A stretch of DNA of 64,000 bases, from the NCBI RefSeq assembly GCF_015163075.1, contig NZ_JADDXU010000009.1, positions 62,001 to 126,000 of the forward strand, read 5' to 3'. Of this stretch, positions 1 through 7,786 are shown one piece after another. Position numbers and translations under genes: made by a program. Source of the stretch: Streptomyces justiciae. Lineage in GTDB: Bacteria > Actinomycetota > Actinomycetes > Streptomycetales > Streptomycetaceae. Under the pieces are notes generated by a model. It was not told the DNA's origin. It worked only from the letters and a program-made list of their open reading frames with translations, and ran no database searches. Every line of letters begins with the position of its first letter. The stretch's first letter is position 1.

Positions 1-177
1 CTGCGGTCGGCGTTCCAGCAGATCTATCGCACCCTCGACGCCATCGACACCTACAAGGTGCAGGCGACCGAGGTGATGGCGTCGACGGTTGAGTCCCTGA
101 CGTCCGAACTCCAGCACGCCACGGCGTACTTGGAGCGCAGCCGGTCCCAGGGTGCGCTGGAAGGGGGCCTCGGATGA
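1..177 (+). CDS. telA: Toxic anion resistance protein (TelA family), C-terminal fragment
   Basis: The reading frame is open from the first base and ends at TGA 175-177, giving the last 58 residues of a protein whose start lies outside the window. The segment (TLDAIDTYKVQATEVM, then VESLTSELQHATAYLERSR) is helical and matches the usual C-terminus of TelA/KlaA proteins, which accompany Ter-type stress genes. Its stop overlaps the ATG of the next gene (ATGA at 174-177), so the two are probably translationally coupled. The assignment rests on a short tail only. Confidence 0.72.
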   Translation: MRSAFQQIYRTLDAIDTYKVQATEVMASTVESLTSELQHATAYLERSRSQGALEGGLG

Positions 178-1700
178 GACGAGCACTGATGTGCGCCCTC
201 ACCGCCGTCGCCCTGCTCGCCGGCTGCACCGCCGGTGAGGAGAAGGGCGGAGGGTCGGACCCCGACGCGCTGCACATCCTCGCCTCCAGCGAACTGAGCG
301 ACATGGAGCCGATCCTGGAGCGGGTCGGCGCGGACCTCGGCGTCCCCGTGGAGCTGTCCTACGCGGGCACCCTGGACGCCGTCGACCGGCTCGCGAAGGG
401 CAAGGCGGACGGGCGGTTCGACGCGGTGTGGCTGTCCTCCAACGACTATCTGCGGCTGCGCCCCGAGGCGGCCCGGAAGATCGTGTCCGAGACCACCGTC
501 ATGGCCAGCCCGGTCGCCCTCGGCGTCAAGCCCGCCACCCTGCGCGACCTGGGCTGGAAGCCCGAGGACGTGACCTGGGCGCAGGTCGAGAAGGCCGTCG
601 CGGACGGCAGGCTGACCTACGGCATGACGGACCCGTCCCGCTCCAACTCCGGCTTCTCGACGCTGATCTCGGTCGCCTCGGCCCTCTCCGGCGCCCAGTC
701 CGCGCTCACCGACGCGGACATCGCCGAGGCCGGCCCGCGGCTGAAGGAGTTCTTCCGGGGCCAGAAGCTGACCTCCGGGTCGTCGGGCTGGCTGGCGACG
801 GCCTACAAGCGGCGCGGCAACGTCGACGCGCTCCTCAACTACGAATCCGTCCTCAAGGGCATCCCGGGCCTGACCGTGATCCGCCCCCGCGACGGCGTCG
901 TCACCGCCGACTACCCGCTCTCCACGCTCGCCTCGGCCGACGCCACGGACCGTGACACCGTGCGGCGCCTGGGCGAGGCCCTGCGCAGCCCGGAGGTCCA
1001 GCGCGAGATCACCGAGCGCACCCACCGCCGCCCGGTCGTCGCCGGGGTGGCGCCCGCGGCCGGGCTCGACACCACCCGGCGGCGCGAACTGCCCTTCCCC
1101 GGCAGCCGTTCGGTGGCCGACGGGCTGCTCGACTCGTACGAGAACGAACTGCGCCGCCCCTCGCGGACCGTGTACGTCCTGGACACCTCGGGCTCCATGG
1201 AGGGCGAGCGCCTGGACGGCCTGAAGGCGGCGCTCACCGACCTCACCGGGGACTTCCGGGAACGCGAGGAGGTGACGCTGATGCCGTTCGGGTCGGACGT
1301 GAAGAGCGTACGGACCCATGTGGTGGACCCCGCCGACCCGAAGTCCGGGCTCGACGCGATCAAGAAGGACACCGCGGGTCTCGAAGCCGACGGGGACACC
1401 GCCATCTACACCTCGCTGGAGAAGGCGTACGACCGGCTGGGCGCCGACGAGGACACGTTCACGTCGATCGTGCTGATGACGGACGGCGAGAACACGGCCG
1501 GGGCGGACGCCGGCGAGTTCGACGACTTCTACGAGCGACTCGACGGCACCGCACGGCAGATCCCCGTCTTCCCCATCCTCTTCGGCGACTCCGACCGGTC
1601 CGAGCTGGAGCACATCGCCGACCTGACCGGCGGCCGCCTCTTCGACGCCCAACAGGGCTCGCTGGACGGCGCCTTCGAGGAGATCCGTGGCTATCAGTAG
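174..1700 (+). CDS. Substrate-binding-protein/vWA fusion lipoprotein
   Basis: The 508-residue protein starts with a lipoprotein signal (MRRALMCALTAVALLAGC), so it should be lipid-anchored outside the membrane. Residues about 30-290 resemble a periplasmic binding protein fold (HILASSELSDMEPIL, DAVWLSSNDYL). Residues about 328-500 are a von Willebrand A domain with a MIDAS motif (VLDTSGSMEG) and a later MTDG. The ATG overlaps the telA stop, and the 3' end overlaps the next ORF by 14 bp, making a three-gene unit. A ligand-sensing or adhesion role next to the vWA/phosphatase/kinase genes is inference; no ligand can be read from the sequence. Confidence 0.8.
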   Translation: MRRALMCALTAVALLAGCTAGEEKGGGSDPDALHILASSELSDMEPILERVGADLGVPVELSYAGTLDAVDRLAKGKADGRFDAVWLSSNDYLRLRPEAARKIVSETTVMASPVALGVKPATLRDLGWKPEDVTWAQVEKAVADGRLTYGMTDPSRSNSGFSTLISVASALSGAQSALTDADIAEAGPRLKEFFRGQKLTSGSSGWLATAYKRRGNVDALLNYESVLKGIPGLTVIRPRDGVVTADYPLSTLASADATDRDTVRRLGEALRSPEVQREITERTHRRPVVAGVAPAAGLDTTRRRELPFPGSRSVADGLLDSYENELRRPSRTVYVLDTSGSMEGERLDGLKAALTDLTGDFREREEVTLMPFGSDVKSVRTHVVDPADPKSGLDAIKKDTAGLEADGDTAIYTSLEKAYDRLGADEDTFTSIVLMTDGENTAGADAGEFDDFYERLDGTARQIPVFPILFGDSDRSELEHIADLTGGRLFDAQQGSLDGAFEEIRGYQ

Positions 1701-2286
1701 GTATCTGGAGTCCCGCAAGAACATCGCGGGCAGCGCGTGCGGGCTGGTGGGAGTGGCGCTCACGCTGGCCGGGGTGGCGGGACCGTACTGGCCGGTCGTC
1801 GTCGCGGGGCTGTACGGCGCGGGCGCCCTCGTCGCCCCGCCGGAGCGGCCCGCGCTGCCGGAGTTCCCGGACGCCTCGGCCCAACTGGACGCGCTGCGCG
1901 GTGACTTCGAGAAGCTGTGCGGCTATCTGGCGGAGGTCGAGCTGCCCCCGGCCGCCGCCGGGCGCCTCACCGAACTGACCGAGCTGCTCACCGCGTTGCT
2001 GGACCCCGGCTGGGCCACCGAGCTGCTGGCCCAGGACCCGGAGGGCGTGCACACGCTCTCGCGGGCCGTACGGCAGGACGTTCCCGAGGCCGTCGACACC
2101 TTCGTACGCACAAGGTGGTGGACCCGTCTCGCGCCGGGGCAGGAGGCGCCGGAACGCCATCTGGAGCGGCAGTTGACGCTGCTCCAGGAGGAGGCCGAGC
2201 GGCTGGCGGGCGCGCTGCGGGAGACCGAGGCGCGGCGGCAGGAGTCGCACACGCGGTATCTGGAGGACCGGGGGCGGGCCGGCTGA
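1687..2286 (+). CDS. Small membrane-anchored protein of unknown function
   Basis: This 199-residue protein begins inside the previous gene (14-bp overlap) and ends 3 bp before the convergent kinase gene. Two closely spaced hydrophobic stretches (residues about 16-50, GLVGVALTLAGVAGPYWPV...) form an N-terminal membrane anchor. The rest is a long helical, Glu/Leu-rich cytoplasmic part with coiled-coil character (residues 60-199). I do not recognise a domain. Overlap with the SBP-vWA gene suggests it works with it in the telA-associated unit. Confidence 0.7.
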   Translation: MAISRYLESRKNIAGSACGLVGVALTLAGVAGPYWPVVVAGLYGAGALVAPPERPALPEFPDASAQLDALRGDFEKLCGYLAEVELPPAAAGRLTELTELLTALLDPGWATELLAQDPEGVHTLSRAVRQDVPEAVDTFVRTRWWTRLAPGQEAPERHLERQLTLLQEEAERLAGALRETEARRQESHTRYLEDRGRAG

Positions 2287-2288
2287 GG

Positions 2289-3458
2289 TCAGCCCAGCCG
2301 TCCGGCCACGACCACGATGAACGCCAGCAGCAGCACCAGCGCGCACACCACCTTCAGCGCGCCGAACCGGTGCGCGGCCGGGACGGGCACAGGCGGTGGG
2401 GGCGGCGGAGGCGGCACCGGCACCGGGCGGGGGCCGTTGAAGACGTCGTGGCGGGTCCGGGTGACGCGCTCGCACCAGGGGCAGGACGGCAGATGGGCGC
2501 CGTACGTGTGCAGCGGGCGGGCCTGGCAGACGCGGATCTGTGAGCGCTCCTGGTCCAGCGCGCGCAGCCATGCCTCCGCCGGGGGCCGGGCGGCGGGCGC
2601 GTGGACGCCGGGGCCGAAGGCGGCGCGGGCCAGGGTGAGCAGGCCGGGCGGCAGGACGGAGGGGTCGACGGTGCCGCGCGGGATGACGACGTGCTCGGGG
2701 CGGACGACGTAGGAGCAGCTGGCGGCGATGTTGTCCTTGACGGTCGACTCGGAGGTGCTCTCGTGCGGGACGCCGCCGAAGGGGTGGTTGCCTGCGGTGA
2801 GGAGCTGGTAGACGAGCACGGCGAGCGCGAAGTCGTCGCTGGCGCGGGTCGCGGGGCTGCCGGACTGCCGTTCGGGGGCGGAGTAGTCGGTGGTGTGCAT
2901 CAGGCACGGGAACGGCTCGCCGGTGACGGGGTCGGTGAAGGCGATGGAGTCGCAGTCGAGGAAGGTGACGAAGCCGTTGCCGTCGACGACCACGTTGCTG
3001 CTGGAGAAGTCGCCGATGACGAGGTCGTCGTGGTGCATGCGGGCGGTCATGAAGGCGAGGTTCCAGGACACGCCGAGCAGGAACCGCCAGTCCGCCTCGG
3101 GAAACAGCCTGAGCCGCTGGGCGCGGGTGAACAGGCCGACCAGCTGGACGTGTTCGGGCTCGCCGAAGCGGTGCATGGCATAGCCGAGGAACGCGCCCTC
3201 GGGGCTGCGGGCGAGCGCGGTCGGCCAGGCCAGTTCGGGCGGCTGGGACCGGTCGGTGGGGCGGGCGGCGAGCGGCGACATGGTGAGCATGCGGGCCAGC
3301 CGGCGTTCCTGGTCGGGTCCCGGCGGGTCGCGGTAGAGCTTGACGACGGTGCCGTGGTCGCCCTCCACGGGGAAGACGGCCGCCTGGCCGCCGCCCTTGA
3401 GCGGGGCCTCGGCGAGCACGACCGGTTTCCCGTCCAGGTGGACGACGCGGCCGCTCAT
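2289..3458 (-). CDS. Divergent (YegI-like) protein kinase of a TerY-P-type triad
   Basis: The 389-residue protein has a divergent protein kinase fold: a glycine loop (KGGGQAAVF), a lysine strand (VVKLY), a catalytic loop reading IGDFSSSN where HRDxxxxN is usual, FLDCDSI in place of DFG, and YSAPE. A CxxC pair (PSCPWC) follows, then a polyproline run and one C-terminal transmembrane helix (residues about 367-387), so it should sit at the inner membrane. Its ATG overlaps the stop of the PP2C gene (ATGA, 3455-3458). vWA, PP2C and kinase together form the TerY-P triad known from comparative genomics of Ter stress systems. The substrate is unknown. Confidence 0.8.
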   Translation of the reverse strand: MSGRVVHLDGKPVVLAEAPLKGGGQAAVFPVEGDHGTVVKLYRDPPGPDQERRLARMLTMSPLAARPTDRSQPPELAWPTALARSPEGAFLGYAMHRFGEPEHVQLVGLFTRAQRLRLFPEADWRFLLGVSWNLAFMTARMHHDDLVIGDFSSSNVVVDGNGFVTFLDCDSIAFTDPVTGEPFPCLMHTTDYSAPERQSGSPATRASDDFALAVLVYQLLTAGNHPFGGVPHESTSESTVKDNIAASCSYVVRPEHVVIPRGTVDPSVLPPGLLTLARAAFGPGVHAPAARPPAEAWLRALDQERSQIRVCQARPLHTYGAHLPSCPWCERVTRTRHDVFNGPRPVPVPPPPPPPPVPVPAAHRFGALKVVCALVLLLAFIVVVAGRLG

Positions 3459-4252
3459 CGCCGCGTCCTGCGCACGGCCCGCAGCAGGGTCTTGTCGTCG
3501 GCGTTCAGCGCGGTCAGCCGGTCCGACCTGAGGAGGGCGGCCAGGTTGTCGTGGGCGGCCTCGGAGACCGGTCCGGGGGTGTCGAGGGAGCGGAAGACGG
3601 CGTCGACGAAGGAGGCGTTCGGGGTGGTCGCGCCGCCGCCGGAGCGGGAGAGCGCGGCCTGCGCGAGCCCGTCGGTGGACAGCAGTACGCCGTCGATGCC
3701 CGGGTCGGCGACACAGTCGGTGTGCACCCAGCGGGCGGCGTCCGGGGAGGTGAGGAAGACGGTCTCGTTGCTGTACTCGCCGGCCGCCACCGGCTGCGGC
3801 AGCAGATGGAACTGCCGTTCACCGTCCTCGCTGCCCGCCCGCAGCACGACGAAGCCGTCGCCGACGCTGAGGTGACCGAGCCAGTCCGGGGCCAGCACGA
3901 CCACGGTGAGGGTGGTGGCGAAGTCCGCGGCCGAGGCGCCCGTGGTCTCCAGGAACACCTTGGTGACCTCGCGGTAGGCGTCCACGAGCAGCGCGTGCAC
4001 GGCCTCGCCGGGCGGACTCGGGGCCTGCGCGGCGGCCCGTCGTACGAAGTGCTCGGCGGCCAGTTCCACCGCGAGCCGCGAACCCTCGTCGGAGCGCGGC
4101 CGGCTGCCCGCGCCGTCCGCGACGGCGAGCACGGCGACCGGGCCCGCGTCGGTGTGCGCGCACGCGTCCTGACAGGGGAGCCCGTCCCGGCGGTGCCGGT
4201 AGCCCTCGACGCTCATGCCGTGGATGCGCCAGCCGGCCCGGTCCGCGGCCAT
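3455..4252 (-). CDS. PP2C-family protein phosphatase of a TerY-P-type triad
   Basis: The 265-residue protein shows PP2C metal-binding motifs: VADGAGS near residue 45, LSVGDGF in the middle, and LLSTDGL near residue 180. It is close to a minimal PP2C catalytic domain with no membrane segment. It lies 3 bp after the vWA gene and overlaps the kinase start by 4 bp, so the three are co-transcribed and probably coupled. By analogy with TerY-P systems it would reverse the kinase's phosphorylation or act on a shared target; this is inference from context. Confidence 0.85.
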   Translation of the reverse strand: MAADRAGWRIHGMSVEGYRHRRDGLPCQDACAHTDAGPVAVLAVADGAGSRPRSDEGSRLAVELAAEHFVRRAAAQAPSPPGEAVHALLVDAYREVTKVFLETTGASAADFATTLTVVVLAPDWLGHLSVGDGFVVLRAGSEDGERQFHLLPQPVAAGEYSNETVFLTSPDAARWVHTDCVADPGIDGVLLSTDGLAQAALSRSGGGATTPNASFVDAVFRSLDTPGPVSEAAHDNLAALLRSDRLTALNADDKTLLRAVRRTRR

Positions 4253-4255
4253 CGC

Positions 4256-5017
4256 CTAGCTCTCCCAGGCCGGGCGCTGGGTCTTGAACTGGCTGAAGAT
4301 CTTCTCGAAGACCTCGTCGCCCGCGCCCTTCTGCTCGGCGTTGGCGCTCGCGGACATCATCTGGAGCAGCTCGCGGAACGGGAAGCCCTGGATGGTGGCG
4401 TTGAACTTCGGGGCGAACGCGCGCAGGACCTGCTCGCCGAAGTCGGTGATGCCGCCGACGCCGATCGCGTACAGCCGGAAGCGGCGGGCGTTCTGCTCCT
4501 CGGCGAGGACGGGGACCAGCCGGTGCCAGGCGTCGGTGCGGTGGCCGGTGGCGTCGGTGGGGATGCCGTCGGTGACCAGGCAGATCTGCGGCCGGTAGTA
4601 CTGCAGGCCGGAGGCGCGCAGCTCGGCCTTGCGGGCCGCGACGATCTGCATCGACAGCTCCAGGGCCTCGGTCATGAGCGTCACGCCGGCGGCGGCTAGC
4701 TGCGGCGGCCGGAACATGTGCGCGGGCACGAACGGGCTCACCGGGGTCCCGGGCGCGAGCGGCTGCGGCCCGCGCCAGGCGGCCACACCCTGCCCACCGA
4801 AGGTGACGACCGCGACCTCGACGCTGTAGCTGAGCGAGACGTCGTCGTGCAGCTCCCGGGTCCACTCCACGAGGGCGTTGTTGAGCGTCTGGATCGGCGG
4901 CCCCGCCATGGAACTGGAGGTGTCGAGACACAGCACGAGCGGCAGCCGCTGAGCGTTGTTCTCGAACTCGATGTCGGCGTACTCCGCCGGCAGGGTGGGC
5001 GGGTATTCGCTGGACAT
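4256..5017 (-). CDS. TerY-type von Willebrand factor A domain protein
   Basis: A 253-residue soluble protein consisting mostly of one vWA domain. The MIDAS motif is LCLDTSSSMAGPP, followed by a conserved VTDGIPTD. The frame is open upstream, but ATG 5015-5017 is chosen because an AGGAG ribosome-binding site lies just before it and the family starts close to the MIDAS strand. It is the first gene of the vWA-PP2C-kinase set. TerY proteins are thought to be metal-dependent scaffolds in tellurite/chemical stress response. The actual stimulus here is not visible. Confidence 0.85.
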   Translation of the reverse strand: MSSEYPPTLPAEYADIEFENNAQRLPLVLCLDTSSSMAGPPIQTLNNALVEWTRELHDDVSLSYSVEVAVVTFGGQGVAAWRGPQPLAPGTPVSPFVPAHMFRPPQLAAAGVTLMTEALELSMQIVAARKAELRASGLQYYRPQICLVTDGIPTDATGHRTDAWHRLVPVLAEEQNARRFRLYAIGVGGITDFGEQVLRAFAPKFNATIQGFPFRELLQMMSASANAEQKGAGDEVFEKIFSQFKTQRPAWES

Positions 5018-5043
5018 GGGCTTCTCCTGGTGGCGCGGATGCG

Positions 5044-5973
5044 TCAGGCCGGGCCGGTTGGTTGGGGTGGGTAGGCGTGGAGGAGGTCGGTGTCCCGGGG
5101 GTGGGTGACGTCGACCTTGGCGCCGGGGGCGGGTGGGGGGCGGCTCGGGTCCGCCCAGGTCGCGCGGTAGAGGACGCGGTCGAGTTCGACGTAGCCCTGC
5201 GGGTGCAGGTCGGTGCGGACGACCGCGGTGCTCGTCGGGCCCGTCGGCCTGCGGGCGTGGCGGGGTGCCGCGGCCCTGACGCGTACCGTCGGCTCGTCGG
5301 CCGAGCGGTGGTGGCCGGTGCCCGCGCCGGCGAGCGCCGGCTGAGGCGTGGACGAGCGGCGGACGGCGAGGACGAAACCGGCCAGGAGCAGGGCGAGCAG
5401 GGCGGTCATGCCGATCAGGAGCCAGTCCTTGAGGCCGAGGCCCGAGTCGTCCTGCGCCGCCAGGGAGTACTCGGTCTGCGGCAGCGCGGCGATGCCCTCG
5501 AAGCCGATCAGGTCGCGGCCGGTCAGATAGCCGGGCCCGCCGGCCTTCGGGCCGACCACCGCGCACAGATCCCCGGGGCGCGGGCTGCACGCGCCCGCGT
5601 TCCTCAGCTCCGTGACCTGCGTCTGGGTCAGCCGGGTGACGTGGGCGTCGGGGTGGACGAGCCGGTGGCCGGCCAGCACCAGCAGGGCCGTACCGCCCTG
5701 GTCGGTCGTGGCCCCGGCGGGGACGCGCACTTCGAGGTTGTGGCGGTGCTTCAGCACGGTCGCGGCGACGGCTGCGCGGTCGGCCTGGTCACCGTTGAAC
5801 GCGAGCTTGCGGTCCAGGGTGACGGCGACCGTGTGGTCCCCCATCCCCTGGGCCCAGCAGCGCAGCCGTTGCGCGAAGGTCCCCTCGCACGAGTCGGCGG
5901 CGCTCGCGGGAACCGCGGCCGCCGGAACGCCGAGACAACCCAGCAGCAGAACGAGACAGAGAAAACGCCTCAT
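5044..5973 (-). CDS. Secreted/membrane protein with NfeD-like C-terminal tail
   Basis: A 309-residue protein with a signal peptide (MRRFLCLVLLLGCLGVPAAA), an extracytoplasmic domain with paired cysteines (residues about 30-180), one transmembrane helix (about 190-212) and an Arg/Pro-rich cytoplasmic part. The last 50 residues (ELDRVLYRATWADP, then PGAKVDV) resemble the small beta-barrel (NfeD C-terminal/OB-like) domain found in membrane-proteostasis proteins. The start is ATG 5971-5973 after a GGGGG-type ribosome-binding site. It lies 26 bp upstream of the TerY-like gene on the same strand and may be the first gene of that operon. Function unknown. Confidence 0.7.
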   Translation of the reverse strand: MRRFLCLVLLLGCLGVPAAAVPASAADSCEGTFAQRLRCWAQGMGDHTVAVTLDRKLAFNGDQADRAAVAATVLKHRHNLEVRVPAGATTDQGGTALLVLAGHRLVHPDAHVTRLTQTQVTELRNAGACSPRPGDLCAVVGPKAGGPGYLTGRDLIGFEGIAALPQTEYSLAAQDDSGLGLKDWLLIGMTALLALLLAGFVLAVRRSSTPQPALAGAGTGHHRSADEPTVRVRAAAPRHARRPTGPTSTAVVRTDLHPQGYVELDRVLYRATWADPSRPPPAPGAKVDVTHPRDTDLLHAYPPQPTGPA

Positions 5974-6100
5974 GGGCACCCCCTGTGACCCACCGGCCAC
6001 ATCCCCCGTGGCCCGACAAAGGCCCTGGCCCATAGTGGAGGCAACCATCGCCTGTCCGAAAGGGGTTGAGGCCAATTGAAAGACCTCACACCCTTCCCTT

Positions 6101-6556
6101 CTACAACTGGAACACCTGATGACAACGGGTGAACATCTGCCGCGCCCGTTCCACCCAATCACTGGCCAAAGCATCGAAGTCCGCTTGGGCGATACGGCAG
6201 GTCAGAGGCAGATCGCACACCCCAGCGAGACAGGGTCGAGGGCCTCGAACATCCCACACGGACAACATGGGATTCAGTTGTTCGGTATTCCATGCGTTCG
6301 ACGCCGCTGCCGCGACGGCGAGTTGGTCATGGCGCAGGAAATTCCCGTCGGTGACAAAGGCGACCAGCAGCCGTTTCGTGGTCATGAATCTGACCGTCAG
6401 CAGGCGACCGGTTTCCTCGATATCGCATTGCAGGGACACGGAATCGGTGTCGGTGACGATGTGCAGATTCCGGCCCGCCGCCCAGTTCCGCACCAACTGC
6501 CGCCAGTACGTGCCGATCTCATGGGCGGGGCCGGTCGAGTGCTCAGGCGGTACCAC
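6101..6556 (-). CDS. YbjN-like (type III secretion chaperone-fold) protein
   Basis: A 151-residue protein starting at GTG 6554-6556 inside the 3' end of the kinase gene (14-bp overlap), so translation is probably coupled. The layout (SVSLQCDIEETGRLLTVRF, later TCRIAQADFDALASDW) resembles actinobacterial YbjN-domain proteins: two beta-hairpin strands followed by an acidic helix. No catalytic motif is visible. Being joined to a Ser/Thr kinase suggests a substrate or adaptor role, which is only an inference. Confidence 0.6.
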   Translation of the reverse strand: MVPPEHSTGPAHEIGTYWRQLVRNWAAGRNLHIVTDTDSVSLQCDIEETGRLLTVRFMTTKRLLVAFVTDGNFLRHDQLAVAAAASNAWNTEQLNPMLSVWDVRGPRPCLAGVCDLPLTCRIAQADFDALASDWVERARQMFTRCHQVFQL

Positions 6557-7529
6557 GGTCCACCGCCCGGGCGACCATCGCGTCGGTGAGCCCGGCGTCC
6601 AGCAGGGCCTGGGCGTGCAGCATCAGACAGGACGGCACCGAGACGCTCGTACCGGCCTTGCGGCGGGCGTTCAGCTCGCTCACCCGGACCTCGATGGTGC
6701 GCCGCACCTTGGGAGGCGGCCAGGACGGTGACTGCGGGGCCTCGTCGAGGAGTTCGGCCAGCAGCTCCGCCAGCCGGGGCCGGTCCGCGGGCCGTTTGGC
6801 GAGGCAGTGCGCGATCAACGGCCGCATGGTCTGCGGTACGCCGTCGAGGTCGGGGTCGCCGAAGACGACCTGGTAGCGGACGGCCTCCCCCATGCCGTGC
6901 GGCGGATGCCCGGAGAGGGCGTACACCAGCACCCCGCCGAGGGAGAACACATCGCTCTCCGGCCCGGCCTGGGCGCCCTTCATCTGCTCCGGCGACATGA
7001 ACGGCGGGGTGCCCACGACGAGTCCGACCCGGGTCAGGCCGGGCGCCCCGGCGACCCGGGAGATGCCGAAGTCGATGACGCGCGGCCCGTCGGAGGCCAG
7101 CAGCACGTTGGACGGCTTGAGGTCCCGGTGCACGACCCCGGCCGCGTGCACGGCCTGCAAGGCCTCCACGAGGAACGCGCCGAGCCGGCGCCCCTGGTTC
7201 TCGGGGAGGGGTCCGTCCGTGCGGACGGCTTCCGCGAGGGACGGGCCGGGCACGTACATCGTGGCCAGCCAGGGCAGTTCGGCCTCGGTGTCGGCGTCGA
7301 TGACCGCAGCGGTGTAGGCGCCGCTGACGACGCGGGCGGCCGCGACCTCGCGCGCGAAGCGTTCCCGGAACTCGGACTCCGCCGCCAGCTCGGGGCGCAC
7401 CACCTTCACCGCCACCTCACGCCCGGCGGGCGAGCGCCCGAGATACACCCAGCCCATGCCGCCGGAGCCGAGCCGCCCGACGATACGGTACGGCCCCACC
7501 TTCAAAGGGTCGCTGACCGGTGTGCGCAC
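6543..7529 (-). CDS. Hanks-type serine/threonine protein kinase, soluble
   Basis: A 328-residue eukaryotic-like kinase with all core motifs: glycine loop (GRLGSGGMGWVYLG), VAVKVV lysine, HRDLKPSN catalytic loop, VIDFG (DFG) and SPEQ (APE-like). The start is GTG 7527-7529, preceded by AGGTGAG; the open frame continues upstream but without coding character. There is no transmembrane helix or PASTA repeat after the kinase domain (ends about residue 270), only a helical tail, so it should be cytosolic. It overlaps the downstream YbjN-like gene. A pckG terminator hairpin separates it from pckG upstream. Confidence 0.88.
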   Translation of the reverse strand: MRTPVSDPLKVGPYRIVGRLGSGGMGWVYLGRSPAGREVAVKVVRPELAAESEFRERFAREVAAARVVSGAYTAAVIDADTEAELPWLATMYVPGPSLAEAVRTDGPLPENQGRRLGAFLVEALQAVHAAGVVHRDLKPSNVLLASDGPRVIDFGISRVAGAPGLTRVGLVVGTPPFMSPEQMKGAQAGPESDVFSLGGVLVYALSGHPPHGMGEAVRYQVVFGDPDLDGVPQTMRPLIAHCLAKRPADRPRLAELLAELLDEAPQSPSWPPPKVRRTIEVRVSELNARRKAGTSVSVPSCLMLHAQALLDAGLTDAMVARAVDRGTA

Positions 7530-7621
7530 CCCGCTCACCTCATTTCGGGGTTCGTTGCAGGATGTCCCGAGTGTCCCGCGAAATCCCCGCCCGCACAGAG
7601 GTGATGACCGAAAAAGACGAA

Positions 7622-7671
7622 GGCCTGTCGTTGTGTTCCCATCGGGGCGGACGGGGTCACAACGACAGGCC
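7622..7671 (-). terminator. Rho-independent terminator after pckG
   Basis: Two 14-bp arms, GGCCTGTCGTTGTG (7622-7635) and CACAACGACAGGCC (7658-7671), are perfect inverted repeats around a 22-nt loop. Read on the - strand they come about 115 bp after the pckG stop and are followed by a T-run (about 7611-7616). They lie before the kinase start, so they separate the two - strand transcripts. Confidence 0.75.
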
Positions 7672-7786
7672 CATGGCTCCGCACGCCGTTGTACGGAACC
7701 TCGTCGGTTCACACCGCGGCCGGCCGTGACGATCGCTGGTCAGGGCACATCCCCAACCGGCCGCGGAGCCTTGTGTCCTGCGGGCT

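Noticed and set aside
2601..3875. Open frame on the + strand through the kinase/PP2C genes
   Set aside because: It is the complement of the two coupled - strand genes; Gly/Val/Glu-rich without motifs.
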